Source: Nephrocerus scutellatus (taxonomy: Eukaryota; Arthropoda; Insecta; Diptera; Pipunculidae). Taken from it: a stretch of 64,000 nucleotides of DNA. Positions 21,428-31,792 of the stretch are shown piece after piece. A program made the translations under genes and the position numbers. Positions within the stretch are counted from its first letter, which is position 1. Each line of letters begins with the position of its first letter. The notes beneath the pieces are model-generated. The model searched no databases. It was not told where the DNA came from and saw nothing but the letters and a program-made list of their open reading frames with translations. The DNA lies in NCBI GenBank assembly GCA_947095585.1, contig OX352764.1, positions 71,133,536-71,197,535 of the forward strand. The letters are read 5' to 3'.

Positions 21428-21959
21428 CTGGAAGAAAGTCTTTGGAGGAAGGAAAAGCAAAAGGAAGCTCACAAACGAAGCTGAAATTGAAGAAAGAGCA
21501 CAAATTATGTGTAAATCCTTAATGGATAGCTTTGATGAGTCCTGCCCAGCCAGAAAGGAGTGGAAATGGAAAACTATTCCCTGATGGAACAGTGCACTTC
21601 CAAAATTTCGCAAGGTCTCACAGAAGCTTCTCAATAGAGCCTTAAAAACAGATCTTGAAAGCGACTGGGAGAGTTATAGGAGTAAGCAGAAAGAATATAA
21701 GGCAAAAGTAAAGAAGGCTAAGCTCGAGTCCTATAGGGACTTCTGCTCCAAAATTAATGAGCTAAGCGAAGCAGCAAGGCTCTGCAAAATCTTTCAGAAA
21801 GACAACAGAGCCAAACTCAACTTACTCAGGAAATCTGATGGCACTTTCACCAACTCTATGCAGGAGGTCAATGACATTTTACTCCACATTCACTTCCCAG
21901 GAAGTGTGTGACTAATAGCGTCAACTTGGCTCCAGATGGAAGAAATGTCACCAGATATA

Positions 21960-22860
21960 ATTGGTATGTAGCAGTTAGAGTAGCTTTTATCCAGAAACCA
22001 GGCAAAAGCGACTACTCACTAGTTAGACCAATCAGTCTTTCATCATTTGTGCTGAACGCTTGGTTGAGATGAAAATTAGGTCGAATGTACTCCAAAAATT
22101 CATTAAATGTGAATCAACACACCTATCAGCGTGGTAAATCCTGTGAGTCTGCTCTTCATGATCTTGTTTTCAGGATTGAAAAGAGCATGATGAGCGGAGC
22201 CTTCACCCTAGGGGTGTTTATTGATATTGAGGGAGCTTTTGACAACTCTACTTTTGACTCGAAGTGCAACTCTGCTGAGAGGCATGTAGTCGAACCAACC
22301 TTAACCAGATGGATTCACTACATGCTTTCTTGCCGGCTTCTTCAGACAGGTGAGAATATGGATGATAAAGTTACGGTCGAAGTGGCTAAGGGATGCCCAC
22401 AAGGTGGAGTCCTTTCGCCGCTTTTATGGTGCCTTGTTGTCGATTCCTTGCTCGAAGAAGTTGGTCAATTAGATATACACATACAAGCTTATGCGGACGA
22501 TGTATGTCTTATTTCATCCAATAAATCCCTCAGGGCCGCCTGTATAAATCTACAGACTGCTCTGAATCGGTTGGTTGGTTGTACTTAACGATAATCGGAC
22601 CCATTCTCACCTATGCGGCAGTTGTTTGGTGGGGCCAAGAACTTGTCTGAAAATGGCTAAGAGGACACAAAACAAATTGCAAATGCACGTCTGCCTGGGA
22701 ATAACGGGCGCAATCCGCTCTACATCGGCAGATGCTCTCAATGCACTGCTAAATCTGTGACCTCTGGATATAGTTATTCAGATGGAAGGGGTAAAAGCTA
22801 TATGTCGACCTCGCAAGAATAAGGTCTGGCTTTATGAGCATAAGAGTGGGCATGGAAACA
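21960..22860 (+). pseudogene. Reverse transcriptase of LINE fragment 2
   Basis: Reads VAFIQKPGKSDYSLVRPISL, HTYQRGKSCESALHDLVF, VFIDIEGAFDNS (palm Asp), KGCPQGGVLSPLLWCLVVD and IQAYADDVCLISS (catalytic Y-A-D-D). It continues with thumb sequence KLQMHVCLGITGAIRST. The longest clean frame is 22085-22588 (167 residues). The set of motifs is that of LOA/R1/Jockey-type LINEs. Frameshifts lie at about 22070 and 22580. Confidence 0.8.
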
Positions 22861-22972
22861 TATTCCAAAAGGTTTCGGAACAAATTCCTAAGTTTCTGAT
22901 GCCTATGCACAGTACTGTACCATTTCTTATGATCAAAAGAGAATATAAAATTCAATACCCTAGCAGGGAAAG

Positions 22973-23340
22973 TTGGAAAAATTCAACAAGATCCTTAGGG
23001 AATTCGAACCCATATTCTACACTGACGGTTCTCTTACCGATGAAGGAACTGGTGCAGGATGGTTCTTAGATGAGAAATCTAAGGAGTTATTCGCACTTGA
23101 AAATGGCCAACTGTTTTTCAAACAGAAAAACTTGCAATATGTAGTGACAGCCAAGCTGCTCTACTAGCACTGGAATCACCTTGTGTAAATTCGAATACTG
23201 TTCTAGAATGTAAGAGAAGACTGAACTCTTTTTCAAGATGGAATTCCGTCTCTATTATCTGGGTTCCGGGACATACAGGAATAAAAGGAAATGAATTTGC
23301 TGATGCAAGAAGCGGTTCTTCCGATACTCCTACTGGTCCG
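22973..23340 (+). pseudogene. RNase H domain of LINE fragment 2
   Basis: IFYTDGSLTDEGTGAGWF (first catalytic Asp), then in another frame DSQAALLALESP-like sequence, VSIIWVPGHTGIKGNEFADA (final His/Asp region). The helix carrying the catalytic Glu is shortened (FFKQKNLQYVVTA). Presence of RNase H after RT supports the LOA/I/R1 group over Jockey. The same block, nearly identical, is repeated at 28760-29130. Confidence 0.75.
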
Positions 23341-23622
23341 GAACTAATGTTAGGCTTGAGCCATGCAAGCTTAAATATTGGTATTCGAAGATGAGGAACT
23401 ACCAAGCACTTTGTGGATAGGCGAACAAAAACCACGCTATGTTCATTTTGGGAATATCCAGAAGGAACTGTCGGAGCATGGTCGGTTTACTTACAGGACA
23501 TAACCCGACTGAAGTCATATGTTCAAGTTGGGACTTATATTGGATCCAATATGTAAGTCTTGCCTGGAGGAAGAAGAAACAACTGCACATTTCCTTTGTA
23601 GCCTGCTTACTCCAGGCTATGG

Positions 23623-23835
23623 ATGAACGTTTTTGGAAGGGATATAATAACGATCGAAGAACTTCGGTCGTTCTTAAAGGAACGAAGACTGTTTACGCAC
23701 AGTAACCTATCATCAAAAATGACAAGAATACGATTAGACTTATGTGACTATGATTTTGAAATAGTTTACAAACAAGGAAAATTGAACACGAACGCGGATG
23801 CATTATCGCGAATACAACTAGACTCGGATATATGA
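23623..23835 (+). other. In-frame fusion of LINE tail to gypsy RNase H end
   Basis: One open frame reads LINE C-terminus (VFGRDIITIEELRSFLKE) and continues into RIRLDLCDYDFEIVYKQG, then LNTNADALSRI, which is the end of a gypsy-type RNase H. The sister LINE copy (29391-29460) lacks the gypsy part and passes directly from CTTAAAGGAA to AGAAGAGATTTGAATAG. The inserted stretch (about 23691-23845) is bracketed by GGAACGAAG (23679-23687) and GGAAACGAAG (about 23838-23847), which look like a short duplication at the insertion site. Confidence 0.7.
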
Positions 23836-23953
23836 AAGGAAACGAAGAGATTTGAATAGTGAACTTACTGGGAACGAGTACAATGGACCAAAGGTCTGAG
23901 TGCTCTGGTGCGGTTTTTCTCAGATTATCACACCAACCCACTATAACTATATA

Positions 23954-24329
23954 TGTAAGAATAAATGTTCAATTCAAGAGTTTTAGTTTATTAAATTAGT
24001 AGTTCAAAGTTTATTAAATATGTATTGATTGATATAAAGCGAAATAGTTGTGAAATTATGAAATTAAATAATTGAAATTAAATCATTCGACTGAATGACA
24101 ACTTAAGCGACGACTGCTGAATACGACTGAAATATGACTTAAGCGACGACCGATGAATACGACTGAAATACGACTGAACGTAACGGCTGATTAATACGAC
24201 TGCTTAAATGACAACTTTACTCCACGACGGCTGACGAATTACTGCTCGATGAAAGAACTTCTTGTAATGATGCTTGCTTGACATGACAGATATGTCACTT
24301 TGATGGGTTTTAGAATATGATACTTTACA
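23954..24329 (-). repeat. 3' LTR of gypsy element B
   Basis: 376 bases, TGTAAGAATAAATG at one end and ATACTTTACA at the other, matching 28180-28536 over its length. It is longer because of TGTCACTTTGATGGGT near 24293 and differs around ATTGAAATTAAATCATTCG. Internal short repeats TACGACTGAAATACGACT occur in both LTRs. Confidence 0.9.
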
Positions 24330-24409
24330 CTCGGTTACCTGCTCCTCATCTGCCTCAGATGAGTCTTCATCATTGTTATCTTCGCTGCTTCCTATGTGCC
24401 GCCATAACT

Positions 24410-25632
24410 TCATATGGTCTGCACTGGTTGATGCTCGGTTTGGACCCTGGAATTCTGCAGCTTTCCGTACTTCGTGCCATGTCGCTTTACTTTTATGACT
24501 TCGTATGGACCAATATATTTGTTGGCTAGTTTCTTTCCCGTTACAAATTGAGTGACCTTGATGGCTACTAAGTCAGCCAATATGTATCCCTTACGCTTTT
24601 TATCATGGTTTCGTTTATAAGTTTCTTGCTCCTTTTGAATTTGACTTCTCGCGTCTGCTCTGATTTGATTGCGCTCCTCCTGCAGATCCATTAACATTTC
24701 TTCTTGTAGCATATTTACCAGCTCGACATCGTTATTATTTCTCATTTTTACCCCAAACATGATTTCAAATGGAGTAAACTTCGTGGATGAATGCACATGC
24801 GAGTTGATAATTCGCTGTACCTGCGATGTGTACTTGTACCACTTTGACGGCTCTGCTGCAGACATCTTCGCCAAAACAGAAAGTATGAATCTATTCACTC
24901 TTTCTATTTGGCCATTTCCCCTTGGAGTTCCGGTTGTTGTCTCGACGTGTTCAATATTTTCACTAGCGCAAAATTCCTTAAACTCTTTTGAAGTGAATGC
25001 TGAGCCTCTGTCGACTTGGTTGGGAATAACCAGACGTACTTGGAAAATCCGTCCACCATAGCAAATATGTACTTGTAGTTTTTTGACGTAGAGTCCAGCA
25101 TGCCCAAGTGATCAACGTGTAGTGTGGTAAGCGGCGTATCTCCGTTATCAATACAATGCAGGAAATCTTCCTGCTTGCCCAGCTTTTTATTATGAAGTAT
25201 GCACTCTATACAATTTGCTTTGTGATGGTTTACTTTCCTCTCTAGCTGTGGTATATAAAAATCTTGCCGAATCGAATGCATTGTCTTTTGACTACATGTG
25301 TGTCCGAAATTGTGGGCGTTTCTAACAATTTCCTTCTCCATGCTTTTTGGTACTGCCAGCAAATCCATACCACCAACCTGTTTATACATCAGCTGATTTT
25401 TAATTTTAAAGTCAGCATAAGGCTTCTGTTTTAACATTTCTGCCACTGCTGCTAAGTGTTCATCATTTTGTTGCGCTTTCAGTATTTGAGCCTGGATTTC
25501 TGATGTTATTATCATGACTGGGAAACGACTTAAACTGTCAACATGCTTCATTCTAACGCCTGCTCGATGCTCTATATTGTATGAAAAATCTTGTAAATAC
25601 ATCAGCCACTGCACAACTTCTCGGGGATACAT
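24410..25632 (-). pseudogene. Integrase of gypsy element B
   Basis: Two frames (25632-24904 and 24898-24410) separated by a frameshift. The first opens with the end of RNase H (QDFSYNIEHRAGVRMKHVDS, LSRFP), then the zinc-binding H/C pattern (AHNFGH, HHKANCIECIL), then TLHVDHLGMLD with the first catalytic Asp and KYIFAMVDGFSKYVWLF. The second gives WYKYTSQVQRIINS, KFTPFEIMFGV and a C-terminal YIGPYEVIKV (GPY/F module). The second Asp and the Glu fall near the frameshift and were not located with certainty. Confidence 0.8.
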
Positions 25633-26608
25633 CTTTTTTCTTTCTTGTCATCTTAAACGCTGCACAGTCGGTCACAAGATCAAACTCTATACCCATCAGA
25701 TAATGACGCAACTTTTTTGTGGCCAAGTATGCTGCTTTAACTTCTAAAAAGTATCTGTGTAACTTTTCTTCTTGAGGCGAAGTTTTCTTGCTCCAATAAA
25801 ATACAGGGTGCCACTTGTTGTCATGCTGCTGTAAAAGTGTGGCGCCGAACCCGTCCTTCGATGCATCAACATGTAACTGTGTCTTTGCGTTTTGCTCATA
25901 AATACGTAGAACTGGTTCCTCAATAAGAGCTGACTTTAACTTTTTAATTGCATGTATCTGCATACCTTGTATTTTGAACTCCGCATCTTTTTTGAGCAAC
26001 TGCGTCAACGGTCTGGCTAACAGGGCATAATCTTGGATAAACTTTCTGAAATATCCCGTCAATCCAAGAAAAGCTTGCACACCTCTTATATTTTTTGGCA
26101 ACGGAAAGTTTTTGACAGCTTTTACTTTTTCTTGACCAGGCCAGACGTGTCCATTTTCGATTTCATGCCCAAGAAAAGAGATTCGTTCTTTTAAAAATTG
26201 ACATTTGGACCACTTGATTTCAAACCCATACTGCTGTGCGAGTTTTAACACCGTCTGCATATTCCCCATACATTGTTCGACTGTAGCTCCAAAAACTACG
26301 ATGTCATCTATGTAGATTTCCATTATACCTTCGCTAATCAACTGTTGAAAGATATGGTTTATAAAGCGAACAAAAACTGCTGGAGAACTGCAATAGCCAA
26401 ATGGCGCCTTATTAAATTCGTATAATCCTTCTTTGGTCACAAATGCTGTGTACTTGCGGCTTTGCTCATCTATTTCCACATGAAAAATCCGTTTTTTAGG
26501 TCCATGACCGTAAAATATCTGGCGCTCTGCATTTTCTCGAGAACTTCCTCCACAACTGGTACTGGAAATCTGTCCTTCAAAACAAGAGAATTCAGTTAAT
26601 CTATGCAC
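25553..26608 (-). pseudogene. Reverse transcriptase/RNase H of gypsy element B
   Basis: A 351-residue frame. RT motifs: FHVEIDEQSRKYTAFVT, LYEFNKAPFGYCSSPAVF, and MEIYIDDIVVFGA with catalytic Y-I-D-D near 26300-26320. Connection: FLGLTGYFRKFI. RNase H: QLHVDASKDGFGATLLQQ (Asp), HRYFLEVKAAYLATKKLRHY (Glu), DLVTDCAAFK (Asp). The N-terminal part of RT is in the preceding frame (26637-27350), with a frameshift between about 26608 and 26640. The catalytic residues are intact. Confidence 0.85.
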
Positions 26609-26636
26609 ACTCTGTAGCTGCCATCTTTCTTCTTAG

Positions 26637-27461
26637 CTAAACAACTTTCCTCGCAACATCAGAACATGATTCACGAACGACACCCTGCTGAAGCCACTCC
26701 TCTACTTGATTTCTCACAACTTCACGTTCTGGAGTCGACAAACGGCTGGGACTTTCACGAAATGCAATATTGGTGCAGTGAGGTACAATACATAGTTTTA
26801 TTGGGCAGCACGTAGGATCTCGTATCGGCTTATAATTGTTAATTAACTGCCTCACTGTGTCAGCATATTTTGAATCGACGTCTACTTCGGCATTAGAGTT
26901 CAAAACATTAAAAACATTGTAGTTGGCTTCCTCAACATCTGCAATAACATTTTCATCTTCATTAGGTGTGAACTTATAACCGCTAGAGTTCAAGGTGATT
27001 GTAAACTTTTGCAAGAAATCATACCCGACAATCACGTCCACATTAAGTTTTGCATCTGGAACAACTAAAAATGTGTGATCTGTTGTCAGACCATCGACTT
27101 TTACAGGTGCGGCAAATTCACCCAAAACTGCTGTACTGACATTGCCCAAATCAAACAACTTTGCAAAACATTTCTGCAGTATACAACCTTTAAATTTTTC
27201 ATCGTACATACTTTTGCACATCAACGAAACATCAGCTCCCGTATCCACCAAGCATTTTATTTTTGTGTCATCAATGGTCATTTCTTTAATAAGGCATTCA
27301 TTTTTAATAACATTGACGTTCTGCTTTGCATTTTTGCACTGATTTGCCATGTGCCCTACGCCGTTGCACTTAAAACATTTAGTTTCTGCTTTACACTCCG
27401 CCCTCTTATGTTGTGTCGATCCACAATTGTAACAATGTTCCTGTTTACGTGCGATGCTTTT
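26637..27461 (-). pseudogene. Zinc knuckles, protease and RT start of gypsy element B
   Basis: Upstream of the first ATG the same frame reads two CCHC knuckles, CYNCGSTQHKRAEC and CFKCNGVGHMANQC (about 27350-27435). Protease: KIKCLVDTGADVSLM (catalytic D-T-G) and VDVIVGYDFLQKF. It then enters RT with PSRLSTPEREVVRNQVEEWL before losing frame. Gag and this frame are out of register at about 27470, which may be a natural frameshift site or a mutation. Confidence 0.8.
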
Positions 27462-27467
27462 CTCTGC

Positions 27468-28127
27468 TTATCCTTGTCCGCGAGTATGTTGATGTGTTTG
27501 TGCTGGTTGTCGTCTTTTATTTCCCGAACTATTTTTTCCTAATGTTTCCACCAATTCATAACGTTTTCTAAGCTCTTTGAACGTTGCTGCGCTGTGGAGA
27601 GGGAATTTCAAATCATCGCTCACTTCCAAACCGTCGACGATATAAGTTATGATAGACTCTTCCTCTATCTCTCCTTGTGCTGCTATTTTGCGCATTTGCA
27701 AAACGTACTCGTGAAAATTCTCATCCCCTCGTTTTTTGCGGCATCGTAAGCGTTTGTGTACTTCTGCACTGCTCAGTTGCTGATCGAATTCTTCTTTGAG
27801 TGCAGCACACAGAGACTGATAGTTGGCGACAGTAGTTGCTTCCAAGAATAATTTTGCCGTTCCTGTCATCTTATTTCGGGAATTTGCATACTTTTGCTTA
27901 TCGTTCAATTCATATGCTGTTGCGTTTTCTTCAAAATTCTCTATCCACTGACGAACTGGAATTGAAACACCATCGTAGTCAGGCACAACCTTTGCAAAGC
28001 TCTCAATAGAAACAAAATTCTTCTCCCTGTTGTTTATATTGCATTGTTCGAACTTTCCAGTTAATGCTTTGATCAGTTCCCCTAATTCGATGCTGCGCAC
28101 AAATGTCTGCGTCTCATTTTGTTTCAA
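27468..28127 (-). CDS. Gag of gypsy element B
   Basis: A 219-residue frame starting about 50 bases inside the primer-binding site. It contains VSIPVRQWIENFEENATAYE, MTGTAKLFLEA, FDQQLSSAEVHKRLRCRKKR and FHEYVLQM, a retrotransposon capsid pattern, and ends basic and Gln-rich (NKRRQPAQTHQHTRGQG). The zinc knuckles lie just downstream in another frame. The start ATG at 28127 is the first in frame after the LTR. Confidence 0.8.
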   Translation of the reverse strand: MKQNETQTFVRSIELGELIKALTGKFEQCNINNREKNFVSIESFAKVVPDYDGVSIPVRQWIENFEENATAYELNDKQKYANSRNKMTGTAKLFLEATTVANYQSLCAALKEEFDQQLSSAEVHKRLRCRKKRGDENFHEYVLQMRKIAAQGEIEEESIITYIVDGLEVSDDLKFPLHSAATFKELRKRYELVETLGKNSSGNKRRQPAQTHQHTRGQG

Positions 28128-28161
28128 CTGTTTTTTATGATGTACTAAGCACTCTGTATCA

Positions 28162-28179
28162 ATCCCGGTTGAGCCCCCA
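28162..28179 (-). promoter_or_regulatory. Primer-binding site of gypsy element B
   Basis: Read on the minus strand, TGGGGGCTCAACCGGGAT directly abuts the 5' LTR end (CTTACA). The leading TGG fits pairing with a tRNA 3' CCA. Close versions occur at 11571-11590 and 15553-15571. The tRNA was not identified. Confidence 0.75.
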
Positions 28180-28536
28180 TGTAAGAATAAATGTTCAATT
28201 CAAGAGTTTTAGTTTATTAAATTAGTAGTTCAAAGTTTATTAAATATGTATTGATTGATATAAAGCGAAAAAGTTGTGAAATTACGAAATTAAATAATTG
28301 ACGACCGGCGCTTCGACTGAATGACAACTTAAGCGACGACTGCTGAATACGACTGAAATACGACTTAAGCGACGACTGATGAATACGACTGAAATACGAT
28401 TGAACGTAACGGCTGATTAATACGACTGCTTAAATGACAACTTTACTCCACGACGGCTGACGAAATACTGCTCGATGAAAGAACTTCTTGTAATGATGCT
28501 TGCTTGACATGACAGATTAGAATATGATACTTTACA
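28180..28536 (-). repeat. 5' LTR of gypsy element B
   Basis: 357 bases from TGTAAGAATA to TACTTTACA, partner of 23954-24329. It is followed outside by CACATATATATATATGTGTG, part of a TA-rich LINE tail. Confidence 0.9.
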
Positions 28537-28556
28537 CACATATATATATATGTGTG

Positions 28557-29474
28557 TGTCACTGGTTGTGACGTCTGCCAGAAGATCTGTCATTATGGGC
28601 ATTATGAGAATAAGAGTGGGCATGGAAACATATTCCAAAAGGTTTCGGAACAAATTCCTACGATTCTGATGCCTATGCACAATACTGTACCATTTCTTAT
28701 GATCAAAAGAGAATATAAAATGCAATACCCTAGCAGGGAAAGTTGGAAAAATTCAACAAGATCCTTCGAATTCGAACCCATATTATACACTGACGGTTCT
28801 CTTACCGATGATGGAACTGGTGCATGATGGTTCTTAGATGAGAAATCTAAGGAGTTATTCGCACTTGAAAATGGCCAACTGTTTTTCAAACAGAAAAACT
28901 TGCAATATGTAGTGACAGCCAAGCAGCTCTACTAGCACTGGAATCACCTTGTGTAAATTCGAATATTGTTCTAGAATGTAAGAGAAGACTGAACTATTTT
29001 TCAAGATGGAATTCCGTCTCTATTATCTGGGTTCCGGGACATACAGGAATAAAAGGAAATGAATTTGCTGATGCAAGAAGCGGTTCTTCCGATACTCCTA
29101 CTGGTCCGGAACCAATGTTAGGCTTGAGCCATGCAAGCTTAAATATTGGTATTCGAAGATGAGGAACTACCAAGCACTTTGTGGATAGGCGAACAAAAAC
29201 CCCGCTAAGTTCATTTTGGGAATATCCAGAAGGAACTGACGGAGCATGGTCGGTTTACCTACAGGACATAACCCGACTGAAGTCATATGTTCAAGTTGGG
29301 ACTTATATTGGATCCAATATGTAAGTCTTGCCTGGAGGAAGAAGAAACAACTACACATTTCCTTTGTAGCCTGCTTACTCCAGGCTATGGATGAACGTTT
29401 TTGGAAGGGATATAATAACGATCGAAGAACTTCGGTCGCTCTTAAAGGAAAGAAGAGATTTGAATAGTGAACTT
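28557..29474 (+). mobile_element. LINE fragment 3 (RT scrap, RNase H, C-terminus)
   Basis: Begins with ACTGGTTGTGACGTCTGCCA, an RT fragment shared with 16190 and 31800. It then jumps to the 22830-23690 type of sequence (AAGAGTGGGCATGGAAACAT). RNase H motifs are YTDGSLTDDGTGA and IWVPGHTGIKGNEFADA. It is interrupted at 29474 by the nested minus-strand LINE and resumes at 31676. The close match to fragment 2 over about 860 bases suggests both derive from one source element. Confidence 0.75.
29463..29474. repeat. Target-site duplication, left copy
   Basis: AATAGTGAACTT here and at 31664-31675 brackets the nested LINE. The uninterrupted site (TTTGAATAGTGAACTTACTG) is seen at 23852-23871 in LINE fragment 2. 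Confidence 0.9.
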
Positions 29475-29580
29475 TTTTTATTATTATTATTGTTGGGTGG
29501 GCTGAAAAGCCTGGTACACTGCGACCTAGAGATCTATTGTGCATCCCAGATGATTACCACTTTATGTGGTGGCTTAGTTC

Positions 29581-30400
29581 CTTAATGAATGCCATTACGT
29601 CTGACAGTTCGATTGAAGTGACATTCTGTCCTGGGACTGTGTAAGCCTTGAGGTACTTGAGTCTTTTCCTTATAAGAGCATCACACACGAACAATATGTG
29701 TTCTGGCGATTCTTTTGCCTTGTTGCAGAACCGGCAGTTGTCCGTCTGGGATTTTCCCATTTTCAATAGGTGTCTGTTGAATGGGCCGTGTCCCGTCATG
29801 TACCAGACTAGAGATCTGAGTGCATGAGGGTTCAGTTTAATTGCCTTGTCTATATGTACAATGTTGTACTTGAGAAGCCTTTTGGTATGTTTCATCCCTG
29901 TTGACGATGCCCATTCAGCTTCGATGGCATTGTTGGCCCACTCTTTAATTTTGTTTTTGAGGTGGCTAAGGGAGTAGGCAATGCTTGGTTCCGGCCCAAT
30001 GAAGGTACCTTCTGCGCCTTCTCTTGCGCAAAGATCTGCTGCCTCGTTCCCTGCAATGCCTGAGTGCCCTGGGGACCACATAAGAATGATTTTATTAGTT
30101 TTGGCCAATTGTTTTAAGTGGCAGTAGCAGCTCCACGTTGTCCTTGTGTTGAATGTAGGACCTTTTAGTGCAAGTAGTGCGGCCTGGCTATTTGAGATCA
30201 TGTAAATCTCAGTTCTTCTGTATTTCCTTTTAGTGCATTCCAAGATGCAGGCTTCAAGTGCAATTGTTTCTGCCTGGAAAACGGTTGGGGAGTTGCCTAG
30301 GGGTATTCGCAGTGTGGTTCTGGGTCCGAATACTCCTGCTCCTGTTCCTGTATCTGTTTTAGATCCATCTGTGTACCAGATGGATGCATGATGGGGGAGG
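29581..30400 (-). pseudogene. RNase H and C-terminal domain of the nested LINE
   Basis: YTDGSKTDTGTGAGVFG and SPTVFQAETIALEACIL (Asp, Glu), MISNSQAALLAL (Asp) and ILMWSPGHSGIAGNEAADL (His/Asp) make a complete RNase H. It continues without a break through LVWYMTGHGPFNRHLLKMG to CRFCNKAKESPEHILFVCD, a CCHC-like cluster near the ORF2 end, and stops before the tail. This is the best-preserved RNase H in the window, even though its RT is gone. Confidence 0.8.
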
Positions 30401-30918
30401 TTATTGATGATATTTCCAACTTGATGACGTCCGGAATTCTAACCAAGAAGTTCCTTTGGAAATCAGTTGTTTTCATCATGATCCGAGTTAATTTTGGAGA
30501 TGATGTTTGTATGTCCTGGTCTATTGGATTTAACCTGGTTGTGTATATTGAGATTAGAGAGCCCACGTTGCATCAAAATTGGGTAGACCCCGTCACCTCC
30601 AGGGGATTTTAGTGGGCCGAATGAATTTACAGCCCAGCGGACTCCTTCAATGGAAAATATGTTTTTTGAGCGCCTGTAGGCCTCGATTGGTATGATATAA
30701 GGATGTTAGTTTATGTCCTCGTTTTCCTCATCGTTAGCCAGTATTAAGCAGTCTGGGAAGTGGCTTTTTACCAGGCAGTTGAGTGTTTCATTTCTTGAGG
30801 TTGTCAGATCTCCGTTAGGTTTTTTGACAGACCCGAGTGGATTTGTGTGGTCGAGGGATAGAGCCCTGTGAAGTCGACACGCTGTTTGTAGTTCGTCTAT
30901 GCTTTCACAGAATTCTCT

Positions 30919-31663
30919 TCAGCTGTTGCGTTTGCTGCTTCTTAATGCCGCGTTGTATTTTGTGAGAGAAGTTCGATAGGCCGTCCAAATGTTTGTTCGT
31001 TTGGCCTTGTTGAACATTTTCCGGACTTCTCTTCTCTTAGCCTCGAGATCATGGTTCCACCAGGGAACGTCTCTTGTACCTTTGACTCGGACTGCAGGAC
31101 AACTTTTGTGATAGGCATTTATGATTGCCTCGGTAAGGTCGTTTGCTGTGGAGTCTAGGTCGGCTATCGAGTTTATTCGGGTACTAATACCAGTCAAGTT
31201 TAATTGCAGTGAGTCTTGAAAGACTTGCCAATTGATGTGTTTGGGGGTTCTTAAGATGGATTCAACCCTATTGGGAGTTTCTACATTAAATTTTATGTAC
31301 ATGTGGTCTGATAGCGATGCCTCTTTCATAACATGCCAATTACGGATTGCGCTGGCCGTACCCTTATCCGATAGAGTAAGGTCCAGAACTTCTCTCCTTA
31401 TGGCGTTTATGAAAGTTGCATCACTTCCCACGTTGTTTATAATTACGTTAGTAGATAGACAGTAATTAAGAAGTAACTCACCTCTTGTGTTAGTGTCGGT
31501 GCTTCCCCAGACTTCGTGGTGTGCATTTGCGTCGCATCCGATCACAAATTTTTGGTTGTGAGCTATGCAGTATTCAACGAAGCTCTGCGTTGTTTTTGGT
31601 GGCGATTCTTCATCGTCTCCTGGGAAATAGGCAGCGGCAAAGTTGATGATGCTCGTGCTGCCT
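30919..31663 (-). pseudogene. APE endonuclease of the nested LINE
   Basis: INFAAAYFPGDDE, FVIGCDANAHHEVWGSTDTN (catalytic D-N-H), FINAIRREVLDLTLSDKG and EASLSDHMYIKF (S-D-H) are all in one frame. RDVPWWNHDLEAKRREVRKM follows, the usual link to RT. The N-terminal QEPW part is lost by 5' truncation. The TA-encoded Tyr/Ile start of the longer frame belongs to flanking repeat, not to the protein. Confidence 0.8.
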
Positions 31664-31751
31664 AATAGTGAACTTACTGGGAACGAGTACAATGGACCAA
31701 AGGTCTGAGTGCTCTGATGCGGTTTTCTCAGATTATCACACCAACCCACTA

Positions 31752-31756
<5 letters not shown>
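31664..31756 (+). mobile_element. Target-site duplication and 3' end of LINE fragment 3
   Basis: 31664-31675 repeats AATAGTGAACTT. The rest (ACTGGGAACGAGTACAATGG, TCAGATTATCACACCAACCC, ACTATAAC) is the same 3' end as in 23860-23953. Confidence 0.85.

Positions 31757-31792
<36 letters not shown>
31757..31792. repeat. (TA)n tract between LINE fragments
   Basis: A pure TA run forming the tail of LINE fragment 3. The next LINE fragment starts right after it. Confidence 0.95.

Larger units (their letters stand above)
20456..23953 (+). mobile_element. LOA/R1-group LINE fragment 2 (ORF1 end, full ORF2 layout)
   Basis: Order on the plus strand: ORF1 C-terminus (20461-20700), APE endonuclease (20712-21400), linker, RT (about 21960-22860), RNase H (about 23000-23330) and a C-terminal region to about 23700. 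The 3' end is TCAGATTATCACACCAACCC followed by ACTATAACTATATA at 23953. The same 3' end occurs at 31676-31756. ORF2 has several frameshifts. A short gypsy RNase H segment is inserted near the end. The LTR of gypsy element B starts immediately after. Confidence 0.75.
23954..28536 (-). mobile_element. Gypsy element B, nearly full length
   Basis: LTR-flanked element read on the minus strand: 5' LTR 28180-28536, primer-binding site, gag, protease, RT, RNase H, integrase, 3' LTR 23954-24329. TGTAA and TTACA close the LTR ends. Four frameshifts and the indels between LTRs show that it is not active now, but the domain set is complete. No env-like frame was seen. It sits in a TA-rich LINE tail, which hides any target duplication. 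A gypsy-family assignment follows from the order PR-RT-RNaseH-IN. Confidence 0.85.
29475..31663 (-). mobile_element. Nested LOA/R1-group LINE, 5'-truncated and lacking RT
   Basis: Flanked by the 12-bp duplication and ending (minus-strand 3') in a (TAA)n/A-rich tail, so it arrived by target-primed reverse transcription. Order on the minus strand: most of the endonuclease, the linker up to KSPGGDGVYPI at the start of RT, then abruptly YTDGSKTDTGTGAGVFG of RNase H and the C-terminus. The RT core is cleanly removed at about 30440-30560. The 5' end begins within the endonuclease at 31663. Confidence 0.85.

Noticed and set aside
23954..28536. Envelope gene making gypsy element B an errantivirus
   Set aside because: The integrase C-terminus ends at about 24410 and only about 80 bases remain before the LTR; there is no room for env.
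31232..31465. 77-residue plus ORF
   Set aside because: Antisense of a clear LINE endonuclease frame.
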